64,000 bases of DNA, from the NCBI RefSeq assembly GCF_959029255.1, contig NZ_CAUFUE010000022.1:29582-93581 (forward strand), given 5' to 3'. How positions within the stretch are numbered: position 1 is the first letter of the stretch; each line of letters opens with the position of its first letter. Shown in pieces: positions 1 through 8,489 of the stretch. The stretch comes from an uncultured Bacteroides sp. GTDB lineage: Bacteria > Bacteroidota > Bacteroidia > Bacteroidales > Bacteroidaceae. The notes under the pieces were generated by a model. That model worked only from the letters and a program-made list of their open reading frames with translations. It was not told where the DNA came from and did not search any database. The position numbers and the translations under genes are program-made.

Positions 1-1
1 T

Positions 2-367
2 AACCCTGACAAAGCAGCCATCATGCAGCCCGTCACTTCCCAATATAAAGCTTCCACAATCGCCTATAAAATGCCTTTCGACAGTTTTCCCAAAGACTGC
101 TGGATAACTTTCCGGGTGAATATCGACTGGACAAGCTACGGCAAAGAAGCGGAAACCATCCTCAAACCCGGTCGCCTAGATGTCACCATGGCGTATGACA
201 AAGCCGGAAATGAAATTAAAAAGCACATCGTGAACAACAAGGAGATACTCATAGGCCGCAACGACGAAGAAGGTTATTATTTCAAATTCGGCATATATCG
301 CGTAGGAAACAGTACAATCCCGGTTTGCTACAACCTGGCAGGCTACGAGGAGCATGCACGCAATTAG
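2..367 (+). CDS. C-terminal part of a probable polysaccharide lyase (jelly-roll type)
   Basis: The reading frame is open from base 2 to the TAG at 365-367, so the gene begins before the window; the ATG at base 23 is probably internal. The visible 121 residues are beta-rich. Near the end they carry YYFKFGIYR followed by a tyrosine-containing strand, which resembles the YFKxGxY strand of the beta-jelly-roll lyases (alginate and heparin lyase folds). That family assignment is by resemblance only. Substrate and signal peptide cannot be judged because the N-terminus is missing. A long perfect hairpin follows at 471-539. Confidence 0.5.
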   Translation, partial: NPDKAAIMQPVTSQYKASTIAYKMPFDSFPKDCWITFRVNIDWTSYGKEAETILKPGRLDVTMAYDKAGNEIKKHIVNNKEILIGRNDEEGYYFKFGIYRVGNSTIPVCYNLAGYEEHARN

Positions 368-470
368 CGCATTGTATGTATACTACCTGAGAAAGGAATA
401 CAAATGATACTTTATTTTTCAACACGGAGGTACAGAGTCTAAGGTATCTCAAAATACGCCTGAAGATTTC

Positions 471-539
471 TTTTAGGCACGGATTACACGGATTTCACGG
501 ATTCTCTTTATTCTTTTTCCGTGTAATCCGTGCCTAAAA
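471..539. repeat. Perfect 22-bp inverted repeat, intergenic palindrome family
   Basis: Arms at 471-492 and 518-539 are perfectly complementary around a 25-nt T-rich loop. The arm contains AGGCACGGATTACACGG. A diverged relative with the same GGATTACACGG-type core lies at 6813-6895. It sits between two convergent genes, so it may act as a bidirectional terminator, or be a dispersed palindromic element. Confidence 0.75.
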
Positions 540-603
540 AGAAACAAATAGTAAGCGATTTTTTATTTTGACATGCCTTCAACTCCGTATCCTCTGTGAT
601 GAA

Positions 604-1953
604 CTAAGCCTTTTCCCTGAACTGGCGAAACTGCCAAATCAGCATCGCCGCAGCTATCAGGCTCGCAATGAGGTCGGACACAGGCATGCTGTACCACACT
701 CCCGCCGTGCCATAGAAACGGGGCAGAATGAGCAAACAAGGAAGCAGTACCACCATCTGGCGGGTAAGGGAAAGAAAGATTGCCTTACTCGCCATTCCTA
801 TACTCTGGAAGAAATTCGCAGTCACCATCTGGAAACCGATAATCGGGAAGAATATCACCACAATCTGCAGTCCCCTTGCCGAAATATCAATCAATTCCGC
901 ATCCGATGTAAAGATGCTCACCACCAAATCGGGCATCAGCATCCCCACCAAAAAGCCGAAAGTGGTCACTCCCGTAGCAAAGATTATCGTCAGTTTCAGC
1001 ACCCGGTTCACGCGGTGGTATTGCTTCGCCCCGAAATTGTATCCGGCAATGGGCTGCATACCTTGATTCAGCCCCATCACAATCATTACAATGATAAACA
1101 CCAACCGGTTTACAATTCCGAACGCTCCGATAGCCAAGTCGCCGCCATGCTCCTTCAACCCCTGATTGATGAGGATAACGATGAAGCAAGCCGCCAGGTT
1201 CATCAGGAAAGGAGACATACCGATAGCCAGCGAGTCGAATACAATCTTACGTTTCAGTCGGAAAATGCCCCTATGAAAATGCAACAGTTCTTCCTTGTTA
1301 CTGAACAATTTAAACTGCCACAAGAGCGATATGACCTGAGCCACAATCGTAGCGATGGCGGCACCGCGTATGCCCCAGCCGAAACCGTAGATGAACAGCG
1401 GGTCGAGTATCGTATTGATAACCACCGTAGCTATGGTGGCATACATCGCCTTCTGCGGATGTCCCGAAGAACGGAGCACGGCATTCAGCCCCAGATAAAG
1501 ATGGGTCACGGCATTTCCCAGCAGAATAATCTGCATATAGTCTCGCGCGTAACCTATTGTCTGGTCACTACCGCCGAAGAAATAAAGGATAGGGTCGAGA
1601 AAAGCCATCACAATGACCGTGAAAGCCACACCCAGCAAAATATTCAGTACCACCACATTACCCAGCACCCGCTGCGCGGTGTCATAATCTTTTTGTCCCA
1701 GCCTTACGGAAATCAAAGTAGACGCACCCACTCCGACCAGCGAACCGAATGCCGCAGCAAGATTCATCAGCGGAAAGGTCAACGCCAGTCCCGAAATTGC
1801 CATAGTTCCCACTCCGTGACCGATGAAGATGCTGTCCACCATATTATATAAAGAAGATGCCGTCATAGCGATAATCGCCGGAACGGCATATTGCATCAAT
1901 AGTTTCCCAATGCTCTCTGTGCCCAACGCTGTGGGTGTCTTTTGTCCTGCCAT
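604..1953 (-). CDS. MATE family efflux transporter
   Basis: A 449-residue, strongly hydrophobic protein with about twelve predicted membrane segments and an internal two-fold repeat, the usual size and layout for MATE (multi-antimicrobial extrusion) transporters. The N-terminal half carries the family-typical MVDSIFIGHGVG stretch near residue 38; the C-terminal half repeats the pattern around GLNQGMQPIAGYNFGAK. MATE proteins export cationic drugs or metabolites in exchange for Na+ or H+ across the inner membrane; the substrate here is unknown. It is convergent with the upstream lyase. A TACCTTTG -7 element (minus strand, 1982-1989) precedes the start. A decayed fragment of a related gene lies just upstream at 2045-2192. 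Confidence 0.93.
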   Translation of the reverse strand: MAGQKTPTALGTESIGKLLMQYAVPAIIAMTASSLYNMVDSIFIGHGVGTMAISGLALTFPLMNLAAAFGSLVGVGASTLISVRLGQKDYDTAQRVLGNVVVLNILLGVAFTVIVMAFLDPILYFFGGSDQTIGYARDYMQIILLGNAVTHLYLGLNAVLRSSGHPQKAMYATIATVVINTILDPLFIYGFGWGIRGAAIATIVAQVISLLWQFKLFSNKEELLHFHRGIFRLKRKIVFDSLAIGMSPFLMNLAACFIVILINQGLKEHGGDLAIGAFGIVNRLVFIIVMIVMGLNQGMQPIAGYNFGAKQYHRVNRVLKLTIIFATGVTTFGFLVGMLMPDLVVSIFTSDAELIDISARGLQIVVIFFPIIGFQMVTANFFQSIGMASKAIFLSLTRQMVVLLPCLLILPRFYGTAGVWYSMPVSDLIASLIAAAMLIWQFRQFREKA

Positions 1954-1981
1954 ACTAATACCTTATTTCCTTTTGAGGGTG

Positions 1982-1989
1982 CAAAGGTA
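1982..1989 (-). promoter_or_regulatory. Candidate -7 element for the MATE gene
   Basis: The minus strand reads TACCTTTG, matching the Bacteroides TAnnTTTG consensus, 29 nt before the start codon. I see no convincing -33 TTTG at the right distance. Confidence 0.45.
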
Positions 1990-2044
1990 CTCAATTTTTT
2001 GCAAAAATCGAGTCACAAACCATTCAATAAAAAAAGCGTAGGAA

Positions 2045-2192
2045 CACCTGAACCACAATCGCAGCGACAGCCACCCTACGGATGTCCGGAAGAGCGAAGC
2101 AACAGCATCCGGTCCCGGATAAAAATGGAGCACGACATTCCCCGGCAAGATAATCTGCAATTAACCGCTTTCAGTCATTTCTTCCATACCAA
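2045..2192 (-). pseudogene. Decayed fragment of a MATE transporter gene
   Basis: Translating the minus strand gives QIILPGNVVLHFYPGPDAV, which aligns with QIILLGNAVTHLYLGLNAV inside the neighbouring MATE protein. A frame change then gives RSSGHP (identical to the intact gene), followed by a stop. In another frame there is AVAAIVVQV, matching AAIATIVAQV. About 30 residues between these blocks are missing relative to the intact gene. The fragment has frameshifts and no usable length, so it is a relic of a duplicated or related MATE gene. Confidence 0.65.
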
Positions 2193-2202
2193 CACCTTAT
2201 CT

Positions 2203-2287
2203 TATCCGTAGTTACTCCGTAGTTTCTCCATGCAAAGTACCATAAATACAGGGAAACTATGGGTAAACTACGGAGCAACTACGGATA
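2203..2287. repeat. Long imperfect inverted repeat (29-nt arms)
   Basis: Arms at 2203-2231 and 2259-2287 pair with a few mismatches. Each arm contains ATCCGTAGTT and CTCCGTAG blocks. It lies between the MATE remnant and the lysS promoter, with no T-tract typical of a terminator. Function is unknown; it resembles dispersed palindromic repeats. Confidence 0.6.
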
Positions 2288-2390
2288 TGATATAGATTTT
2301 ATACGATTTTAAAGCTGCTTTGCGCAAAACCGGAAAGCCATACCGGACAGGTATAAAAGAGAACCCCTACGCTTTATTTGGAGGAAAAGG

Positions 2391-2422
2391 TTGGCTTATC
2401 TGAAAAATGTTTCGTATTTTTG
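2391..2422 (+). promoter_or_regulatory. Promoter of lysS
   Basis: TTGG at 2391-2394 and TATTTTTG at 2415-2422 are separated by 20 nt, matching the Bacteroides -33/-7 arrangement. Transcription would start near 2428, leaving a leader of about 22 nt before the ATG at 2451. This excludes the upstream TTG at 2391 as a start. Confidence 0.65.
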
Positions 2423-2450
2423 CCCCCAAATTGAGTTGAATAATAACGAT

Positions 2451-4181
2451 ATGAACGTTTTAGAACTAAGTGAACAAGAAATCATTCGTCGTAACAGCAT
2501 GAATGAACTTCGCGCGATGGGCATCGAGCCCTATCCCGCAGCAGAGTATGTAACCAACGCTTTCTCTACCGATATTAAAGCCGAATTCAAAGATGACGCG
2601 GAACCGCGCCAAGTGTCCGTAGCCGGACGTATGATGAGCCGCCGTGTCATGGGGAAAGCATCTTTCATCGAATTACAGGACTCCAAAGGACGCATCCAGG
2701 TGTACATCACCCGCGATGACATCTGCCCGGGCGAAGACAAGGAAATGTACAACACCGTGTTCAAACGCTTGCTCGACTTGGGCGACTTCATCGGCATCGA
2801 AGGTTTTGTATTCCGCACCCAGATGGGCGAAATCAGTATCCATGCCAAGAAGCTGACCGTACTCTCCAAGAGCATCAAACCGCTGCCTATCGTAAAATAC
2901 AAGGACGGCGTGGCTTACGACTCTTTTGAAGACCCGGAGCTACGTTATCGCCAACGCTACGTAGACCTCATTGTAAATGAAGGTGTAAAGGAAACTTTCC
3001 TGAAACGCGCCACCGTCATCAAGACCTTGCGCGCCGTGCTGGACGAAGCCGGATATACCGAAGTAGAGACCCCCATCCTGCAATCCATCCCCGGCGGGGC
3101 GAGCGCACGTCCGTTCATCACCCACCACAATTCACTGGATATGGACCTCTACCTGCGCATCGCTACGGAGCTTTATCTGAAACGACTGATTGTAGGCGGT
3201 TTTGAAGGTGTATATGAAATCGGAAAGAACTTCCGCAACGAGGGTATGGACAAGAACCACAATCCCGAATTCACTTGCATGGAACTCTACGTGCAATATA
3301 AAGATTATAACTGGATGATGAGTTTCACCGAGAAGTTGCTGGAGCGCATCTGTATCGCCGTAAACGGTTGTACGGAAACCACCATCGACGGAAAAACCAT
3401 CAGTTTCAAAGCTCCTTACCGCCGTCTGCCCATCCTGGAAGCCATTCAGGAGAAGACGGGCTACGACCTCAACGGCAAGAGCGAAGACGAAATACGCCAG
3501 GTGTGCCGTGAATTGAAAATGGAGATTGACGATACCATGGGCAAGGGCAAGCTGATTGATGAAATCTTCGGCGAATTCTGCGAAGGTACGTTCATACAGC
3601 CTACTTTCATCACCGACTATCCGGTAGAGATGAGCCCGCTGACCAAGATGCACCGCAGCAAACCGGGACTGACCGAACGCTTCGAACTGATGGTGAACGG
3701 CAAGGAACTGGCGAATGCCTACAGCGAGCTGAACGACCCCATCGACCAGGAGGAACGCTTCAAAGACCAGCTGAGACTGAGCGAGAAGGGAGACGACGAG
3801 GCTATGTTCATCGACCGGGACTTCCTGAAAGCGCTGCAATATGGCATGCCTCCCACATCAGGTATCGGTATCGGTATCGACCGTCTGACGATGTTGATGA
3901 CCGGACAGTCATTCATCCAGGAAGTGTTGTTCTTCCCGCAAATGCGTCCCGAGAAAATGGTGCCGAAAGATGCGCCCGCCAAGTTCATGGAACTGGGCAT
4001 CCCCGAAGAATGGGTAGCCGTTATTCAGAAAGCGGGTTATAACCTCGTAGCTGACATGAAAGATGTGAACCCGCAGAAACTGCACATGGACATCTGCGGC
4101 ATCAACAAAAAGTATAAACTGGAACTGACAAACCCGACCGTAAATGAAGTTGCTGACTGGGTCGAGAAAATTAAGAATTAA
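2451..4181 (+). CDS. lysS: Lysyl-tRNA synthetase (class II)
   Basis: Charges tRNA-Lys with lysine in the cytoplasm. The 576-residue protein has an N-terminal OB-fold anticodon-binding domain (roughly residues 50-160), then the class II catalytic core. Motif 2 is visible as FRNEGMDKNHNPEF and motif 3 as GIGIGIDRLTML. After motif 3 it runs on for some 70 residues beyond the usual end of bacterial LysRS; I recall this tail from other Bacteroides LysRS proteins but cannot check it. The start at 2451 is chosen because the promoter -7 box lies at 2415-2422 and the N-terminus then matches the family. It is followed by gpsA in the same direction, 99 nt away. Confidence 0.97.
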   Translation: MNVLELSEQEIIRRNSMNELRAMGIEPYPAAEYVTNAFSTDIKAEFKDDAEPRQVSVAGRMMSRRVMGKASFIELQDSKGRIQVYITRDDICPGEDKEMYNTVFKRLLDLGDFIGIEGFVFRTQMGEISIHAKKLTVLSKSIKPLPIVKYKDGVAYDSFEDPELRYRQRYVDLIVNEGVKETFLKRATVIKTLRAVLDEAGYTEVETPILQSIPGGASARPFITHHNSLDMDLYLRIATELYLKRLIVGGFEGVYEIGKNFRNEGMDKNHNPEFTCMELYVQYKDYNWMMSFTEKLLERICIAVNGCTETTIDGKTISFKAPYRRLPILEAIQEKTGYDLNGKSEDEIRQVCRELKMEIDDTMGKGKLIDEIFGEFCEGTFIQPTFITDYPVEMSPLTKMHRSKPGLTERFELMVNGKELANAYSELNDPIDQEERFKDQLRLSEKGDDEAMFIDRDFLKALQYGMPPTSGIGIGIDRLTMLMTGQSFIQEVLFFPQMRPEKMVPKDAPAKFMELGIPEEWVAVIQKAGYNLVADMKDVNPQKLHMDICGINKKYKLELTNPTVNEVADWVEKIKN

Positions 4182-4187
4182 AGAATT

Positions 4188-4270
4188 AAAAATTAAATAA
4201 GCTAAATTAAAGATAAGAGGAGGATGAAAGCAGTCCTTTTTTCCTCCTTTAATTTTTAATTTTTAATTAT
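4188..4270 (+). terminator. AT-rich inverted repeat after lysS
   Basis: AGGAGG and CCTCCT arms flank a short loop, inside an outer AATTAAAAATTAAA / TTTAATTTTTAATT pairing. It is probably a terminator or attenuator between lysS and gpsA. Confidence 0.45.
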
Positions 4271-4280
4271 TAATTTCGAT

Positions 4281-5276
4281 ATGAAACTACCCGGTAAGAT
4301 AGCCATCATGGGCGGAGGAAGTTGGGCGACAGCCATTGCCAAAATGGTACTGGCGCAACAAGACACTATTAATTGGTATATGCGGCGCGACGACCGCATT
4401 GCCGATTTCAAGCGCCTTGGCCACAATCCTGCCTACCTGACGGGCGTCAAATTCGACACGAAGCGTATCAACTTCAATTCCAACATCAATGATGTGGTGA
4501 AAGAATCGGATACGCTTATCTTCGTCACCCCTTCTCCCTATCTGAAATCCCACTTGAAGAAACTCAAAACGAAGATTAAGGATAAATTCATCATCACCGC
4601 CATCAAGGGTATTGTGCCCGACGATAATGTGATTGTCTCGGAATATTTCAGAAAGGAATATGGCGTACCGCCTGAAAATATAGCCGTACTGGCAGGTCCC
4701 TGCCATGCAGAGGAAGTGGCGCTGGAACGCCTTTCTTACCTGACAATCGCTTGCCCGGATACCGACAAGGCTTGCACCTTTGCCCGCCGATTGGCAAACT
4801 CGTTTATCAAGACATCCGTCAGCAATGATGTTGCCGGCATAGAATATGGTTCTGTGCTGAAGAACGTATATGCCATTGCAGCCGGTATTTGCAGCGGTCT
4901 GAAATATGGTGACAACTTCCAGGCAGTGCTGATGTCCAACGCCATACAAGAAATGAACCGCTTCCTGCAAACGGTGCATCCGTTGAACCGAAACATCAAT
5001 GATTCTGTTTATCTGGGTGACATGCTGGTGACGGGATATTCCAACTTCAGCCGTAACCGTACGTTCGGTACGATGATTGGCAAAGGTTATTCCGTGAAAA
5101 GCGCGCAAATTGAAATGGAAATGATAGCGGAAGGCTACTATGGCACGAAGTGTATCAAGGAAATCAATAAGCATCATCACGTCAACATGCCGATACTGGA
5201 TGCCGTATACAATATATTGTATGAACGCATCTCGCCGATGATTGAAATTAAGTTGCTGACCGACTCGTTCAGATGA
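4281..5276 (+). CDS. gpsA: Glycerol-3-phosphate dehydrogenase [NAD(P)+]
   Basis: Reduces dihydroxyacetone phosphate to sn-glycerol 3-phosphate, the backbone for phospholipids. The 331-residue length is normal. The N-terminal Rossmann fold shows IMGGGSWATAIAK (residues about 8-20). The conserved VLAGPCHAEEV and the lysine-containing VLKNVYAIAAGI segments of the C-terminal catalytic domain are present. It sits between lysS and pgi in one direction, consistent with a housekeeping block linked to central carbon and lipid metabolism. Confidence 0.96.
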   Translation: MKLPGKIAIMGGGSWATAIAKMVLAQQDTINWYMRRDDRIADFKRLGHNPAYLTGVKFDTKRINFNSNINDVVKESDTLIFVTPSPYLKSHLKKLKTKIKDKFIITAIKGIVPDDNVIVSEYFRKEYGVPPENIAVLAGPCHAEEVALERLSYLTIACPDTDKACTFARRLANSFIKTSVSNDVAGIEYGSVLKNVYAIAAGICSGLKYGDNFQAVLMSNAIQEMNRFLQTVHPLNRNINDSVYLGDMLVTGYSNFSRNRTFGTMIGKGYSVKSAQIEMEMIAEGYYGTKCIKEINKHHHVNMPILDAVYNILYERISPMIEIKLLTDSFR

Positions 5277-5463
5277 GAAACGAGGAGAGGAGTTGACAAA
5301 GAGACAAGGAGACAAGTTGACAAGGAAACAAGTTGACTAGTTGACAAGGATACAAGAAAACGATTTGACAAGAGAACAAGTTGTCAAGAGAACAAGAAGG
5401 CAGAAAGTATCTTCCTTGTTTACTTGTCAACTTGTTCACTCGTCAACTAAAAACTAAAATATC
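5277..5463. repeat. Cluster of GACAAG/ACAAGTTGAC short repeats with inverted copies
   Basis: Between gpsA and pgi the plus strand repeats units such as GACAAG, AACAAGTTGAC and GAGAACAAG about a dozen times between about 5290 and 5400. Then CTTGTTTACTTGTCAACTTG, the reverse complement of the same unit, appears at about 5414-5433. The region can fold into long imperfect hairpins. Spacing is irregular and there are no spacers of constant length, so it is not a CRISPR array. Confidence 0.7.
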
Positions 5464-6801
5464 ATGATTAATTTGAACATTGAAAAGACTTTAGGATTTA
5501 TTTCCAAAGAGAATGTTTTCGCTTATGAGGCACAGGTTAAGGCTGCTCAGGAAGCATTGGAGAATGGGACAGGTAAAGGTAACGACTTCTTAGGCTGGTT
5601 GCATCTGCCCTCTTCCATCACCAAGGAACACTTGGCTGACCTGAAAGCTACCGCACAAGTTTTGCGTGACAATTGCGAAGTTGTGATTGTTGCCGGCATC
5701 GGCGGAAGTTACCTCGGCGCGCGTGCCGTCATCGAGGCTTTGTCAAACAGCTTCACTTGGTTGCAGGACAAAAAGACTGCTCCCGTCATCTTGTATGCAG
5801 GACACAATATCGGTGAAGATTATCTGTATGAGCTCACTGAATTCCTGAAAGACAAGAAATTCGGTGTCATCAATATCTCCAAATCAGGAACTACCACCGA
5901 AACCGCTTTGGCTTTCCGCCTGCTGAAGAAGCAATGCGAAGACCAGCGCGGCAAGGATATGGCAAAGAAGGTAATCGTTGCCATCACCGATGCGAAGAAG
6001 GGCGCTGCCCGCGTAACGGCTGACAATGAGGGTTACAAATCATTCATCATCCCCGACAATGTAGGCGGCCGTTTCTCTGTACTGACTCCGGTAGGTTTGC
6101 TGCCGATTGCAGTGGCAGGTTTCGACATCGACAAGTTGGTGGCAGGTGCAGTGGCTATGGAGAAGGCTTGCGGTGCTGATGTTCCGTTTGCTGAAAATCC
6201 GGCTGCTATCTATGCCGCTACCCGCAACGAACTCTACAAGAGTGGAAAGAAGATTGAAATTCTTGTGAACTTCAATCCTAAATTGCACTATGTAAGCGAA
6301 TGGTGGAAACAGCTTTACGGCGAATCGGAAGGTAAAGAAAACAAGGGTATCTTCCCTGCCGCCGTAGATTTCTCTACCGACTTGCACTCCATGGGACAAT
6401 GGATTCAGGAAGGTGAACGTACTATCTACGAAACCGTTATCTCGGTAGAAAGCACTCAGCATAAGTTGCAAGTGCCCGGTGATGAAGCCAATCTGGACGG
6501 CTTGAACTTCCTTGCTGGCAAGCGCGTGGACGAGGTAAACAAGATGGCCGAACTGGGAACGCAATTGGCTCACGTAGACGGTGGGGTGCCCAACATGCGT
6601 ATCGTTATCCCTGCACTGAACGAAGAAAGCATCGGCGGTCTGCTGTATTTCTTTGAAAAGGCTTGCGGTATCAGCGGTTACATACTGGGTGTCAACCCGT
6701 TCAACCAACCGGGTGTAGAGGCTTATAAGAAGAACATGTTCGCATTGCTGAACAAGCCGGGATACGAAGAAGAATCCAAGGCTATCCAGGCAAGACTGTA
6801 A
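5464..6801 (+). CDS. pgi: Glucose-6-phosphate isomerase
   Basis: Interconverts glucose 6-phosphate and fructose 6-phosphate in glycolysis. At 445 residues it is the short bacterial form of the family. Visible signatures are GIGGSYLGARAVIEAL (about residue 80), the SGTTTE phosphate-binding loop (about 140), the family motif around GGRFSVLTPVGLLP (about 200), and EGKENKGIFPAAVDFSTDLHS further on. The start ATG is preceded by the repeat-rich gap and no clear -7 element. A weak palindrome follows the stop. Confidence 0.97.
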   Translation: MINLNIEKTLGFISKENVFAYEAQVKAAQEALENGTGKGNDFLGWLHLPSSITKEHLADLKATAQVLRDNCEVVIVAGIGGSYLGARAVIEALSNSFTWLQDKKTAPVILYAGHNIGEDYLYELTEFLKDKKFGVINISKSGTTTETALAFRLLKKQCEDQRGKDMAKKVIVAITDAKKGAARVTADNEGYKSFIIPDNVGGRFSVLTPVGLLPIAVAGFDIDKLVAGAVAMEKACGADVPFAENPAAIYAATRNELYKSGKKIEILVNFNPKLHYVSEWWKQLYGESEGKENKGIFPAAVDFSTDLHSMGQWIQEGERTIYETVISVESTQHKLQVPGDEANLDGLNFLAGKRVDEVNKMAELGTQLAHVDGGVPNMRIVIPALNEESIGGLLYFFEKACGISGYILGVNPFNQPGVEAYKKNMFALLNKPGYEEESKAIQARL

Positions 6802-6812
6802 TACATTCTTTC

Positions 6813-6895
6813 AAGGCGCGGATTACGCGAATTACATGGAATATGAGCGAGACAACATCTCCTTGAATCTGTGAAATCCGTGTTATCCGCGCCTT
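6813..6895. repeat. Diverged copy of the GGATTACACGG palindrome family
   Basis: AAGGCGCGGAT at 6813-6823 pairs with ATCCGCGCCTT at 6885-6895, and weaker pairing extends inward. The right arm, read on the minus strand, continues as AACACGGATTTCAC, the same core as the hairpin at 471-539. It ends in TTTT and may terminate pgi. Confidence 0.65.
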
Positions 6896-6934
6896 TTGTC
6901 GTATCTTTCGTAAAGTATAAAACTACAGGTATTT

Positions 6935-7675
6935 ATGTTTGAAGAATCTATCGCCCGCTATCTGGAAAAGCACGGGCATTCCAATATCCAGTTAAAAGCA
7001 GTTCTTTTTGATATGGACGGCGTACTGTTTAACTCTATGCCTTATCATGCCGACGCATGGCATAAAGTGATGGAGCGACATGGCCTGCACCTGAGCCGTG
7101 AAGAAGCTTACATGCATGAAGGACGGACGGGAGCTGCCACTATCAATATTGTTTATCAGCGTCAGTATGGCAAAGACGCCACTCCCGAAATGATAGAAAG
7201 CATTTATGCCGAGAAGAGTGCCGAATTCAATAAGAATCCTGAGCCGGAACGTATGCCGGGTGCCTGGGAGGTGTTGCAGAAGATAAAGGCGGCAGGCATC
7301 ATTCCTGTTTTGGTAACCGGGTCGGGGCAACATTCCTTGCTCGGCCGTCTTGCCCATAACTTTCCCGGCATGTTTGTACGTGAACGTATGGTGACTGCTT
7401 TCGACGTGAAATATGGGAAACCTCATCCTGAACCCTACTTGATGGGACTGGAGAAGGCCGGAGTAAAAGCCAATGAAGCCATTGTTGTGGAAAATGCCCC
7501 CATCGGCGTACAAGCCGGAGCGGCAGCGGGCATATTTACCGTTGCGGTCAATACCGGACCGATGGATGGACAAGTATTACTGGATGCAGGAGCCGACTTG
7601 CTTTTCCCATCCATGCAAGCTTTCTGCGATAATTGGGAGGAACTAACGAAGGAGAAGCCTGGTTTCAAGCTCTGA
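6935..7675 (+). CDS. HAD-superfamily hydrolase, beta-phosphoglucomutase-like
   Basis: A cytoplasmic phosphatase or phosphomutase of 246 residues. Motif I is FDMDGVLFNSMPYH, giving the nucleophile and acid-base aspartates. Motif II is VTGSGQ, and the motif III region is KPHPEPYL followed by VVENAPIGVQAG. The alpha-helical cap after motif I places it in HAD subfamily I with beta-phosphoglucomutase and sugar-phosphate phosphatases. The substrate cannot be told from sequence. It follows pgi, so a sugar phosphate is a reasonable guess. Some 25 residues precede the domain. Confidence 0.85.
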   Translation: MFEESIARYLEKHGHSNIQLKAVLFDMDGVLFNSMPYHADAWHKVMERHGLHLSREEAYMHEGRTGAATINIVYQRQYGKDATPEMIESIYAEKSAEFNKNPEPERMPGAWEVLQKIKAAGIIPVLVTGSGQHSLLGRLAHNFPGMFVRERMVTAFDVKYGKPHPEPYLMGLEKAGVKANEAIVVENAPIGVQAGAAAGIFTVAVNTGPMDGQVLLDAGADLLFPSMQAFCDNWEELTKEKPGFKL

Positions 7676-7879
7676 AACGAATGTTATTAATTTCTAATCA
7701 ATCTATTCTAGCCCTTAAACATACAAGCTATAATTAATATTAATAAACTTTTCTAATTTTTCCTTGCATACCTATAAATAAAATATTAATTTCGTATAAA
7801 GATAAGGTTATTCTTTATGCTAGGCGAGAACAGAAATATTTCTGCCAGGTCTTTATTCATTAAATGTACGAAAATTAAG

Positions 7880-8440
7880 ATGGAAGAAGGTTTTGCTTTA
7901 GGACAATTATATAAAGATTATCAAACACCGTTTGTGAATTTCGCGAACTCCTACGTCAGAGATTGGATTGTTGCTGAAGATATTACCGAAGAAGCAATTA
8001 TCTATTACTGGGAAAATAAAAGCAACCTTTCTGAAGTTTCCAATGTACCAGCATATATACTTGCCACAATTAAAAATAAAAGCCTGAACTACCTTCGCCA
8101 TCTTCAAAAGCATGAAGAATTTTCCGAACATATCCGGGAATACAATGAATGGGAACTCAATACACGCATTGCATCGCTGGAAGCTTGTGAACCTTATGAA
8201 CTCCTATGCAAAGAGATACAGGAGATTGTTCGTCAGACTTTAGACAAACTGCCCGAACGAACCCGGGAGATATTCATACTAAGCCGCTATAAAAATAAAT
8301 CTTATAAAGAAATAGCGGAATTAACCGGCATAACCACCAAAGGGGTAGATTTTCATATTGGCGTGGCGTTAAAAGCGCTCCAAAGCAACTTAAAAGATTA
8401 TTTTCCCTTTTATCTCTGTTTTTTTCTCAATTTTCACTAG
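7880..8440 (+). CDS. ECF-type RNA polymerase sigma factor (FecI-like)
   Basis: Directs RNA polymerase to the promoters of the following PUL. From the ATG at 7880 the protein is 186 residues, typical for Bacteroides FecI-like factors; an in-frame ATG at 7817 would add 21 residues without domain similarity. Region 2 is seen in DITEEAIIYYWENK (core and -10 binding). Region 4 is LDKLPERTREIFILSRYKN followed by the helix-turn-helix SYKEIAELTGITTKGVDFHI. The next gene, 49 nt downstream, encodes its expected FecR-type anti-sigma partner. Confidence 0.92.
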   Translation: MEEGFALGQLYKDYQTPFVNFANSYVRDWIVAEDITEEAIIYYWENKSNLSEVSNVPAYILATIKNKSLNYLRHLQKHEEFSEHIREYNEWELNTRIASLEACEPYELLCKEIQEIVRQTLDKLPERTREIFILSRYKNKSYKEIAELTGITTKGVDFHIGVALKALQSNLKDYFPFYLCFFLNFH

Positions 8441-8489
8441 GAATGTCCATCCGTGAAGTGCCTATATAGAAAGGCACTAATAAAAAAGC

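Noticed and set aside
568..1851. A 427-codon open frame on the plus strand opposite the MATE gene
   Set aside because: It is the antisense of a well-supported transporter gene; its translation is His/Gln/Arg-rich with no recognisable domain.
3132..3839. A 235-codon open frame opposite lysS
   Set aside because: Shadow of a class II synthetase whose motifs are intact on the other strand.
4287..5315. A 342-codon open frame opposite gpsA
   Set aside because: Antisense to a clear GpsA; composition is unnatural and no family is seen.
5277..5463. CRISPR-like array
   Set aside because: Repeat units vary in length and sequence and there are no spacers of constant length; no cas genes are in the window.
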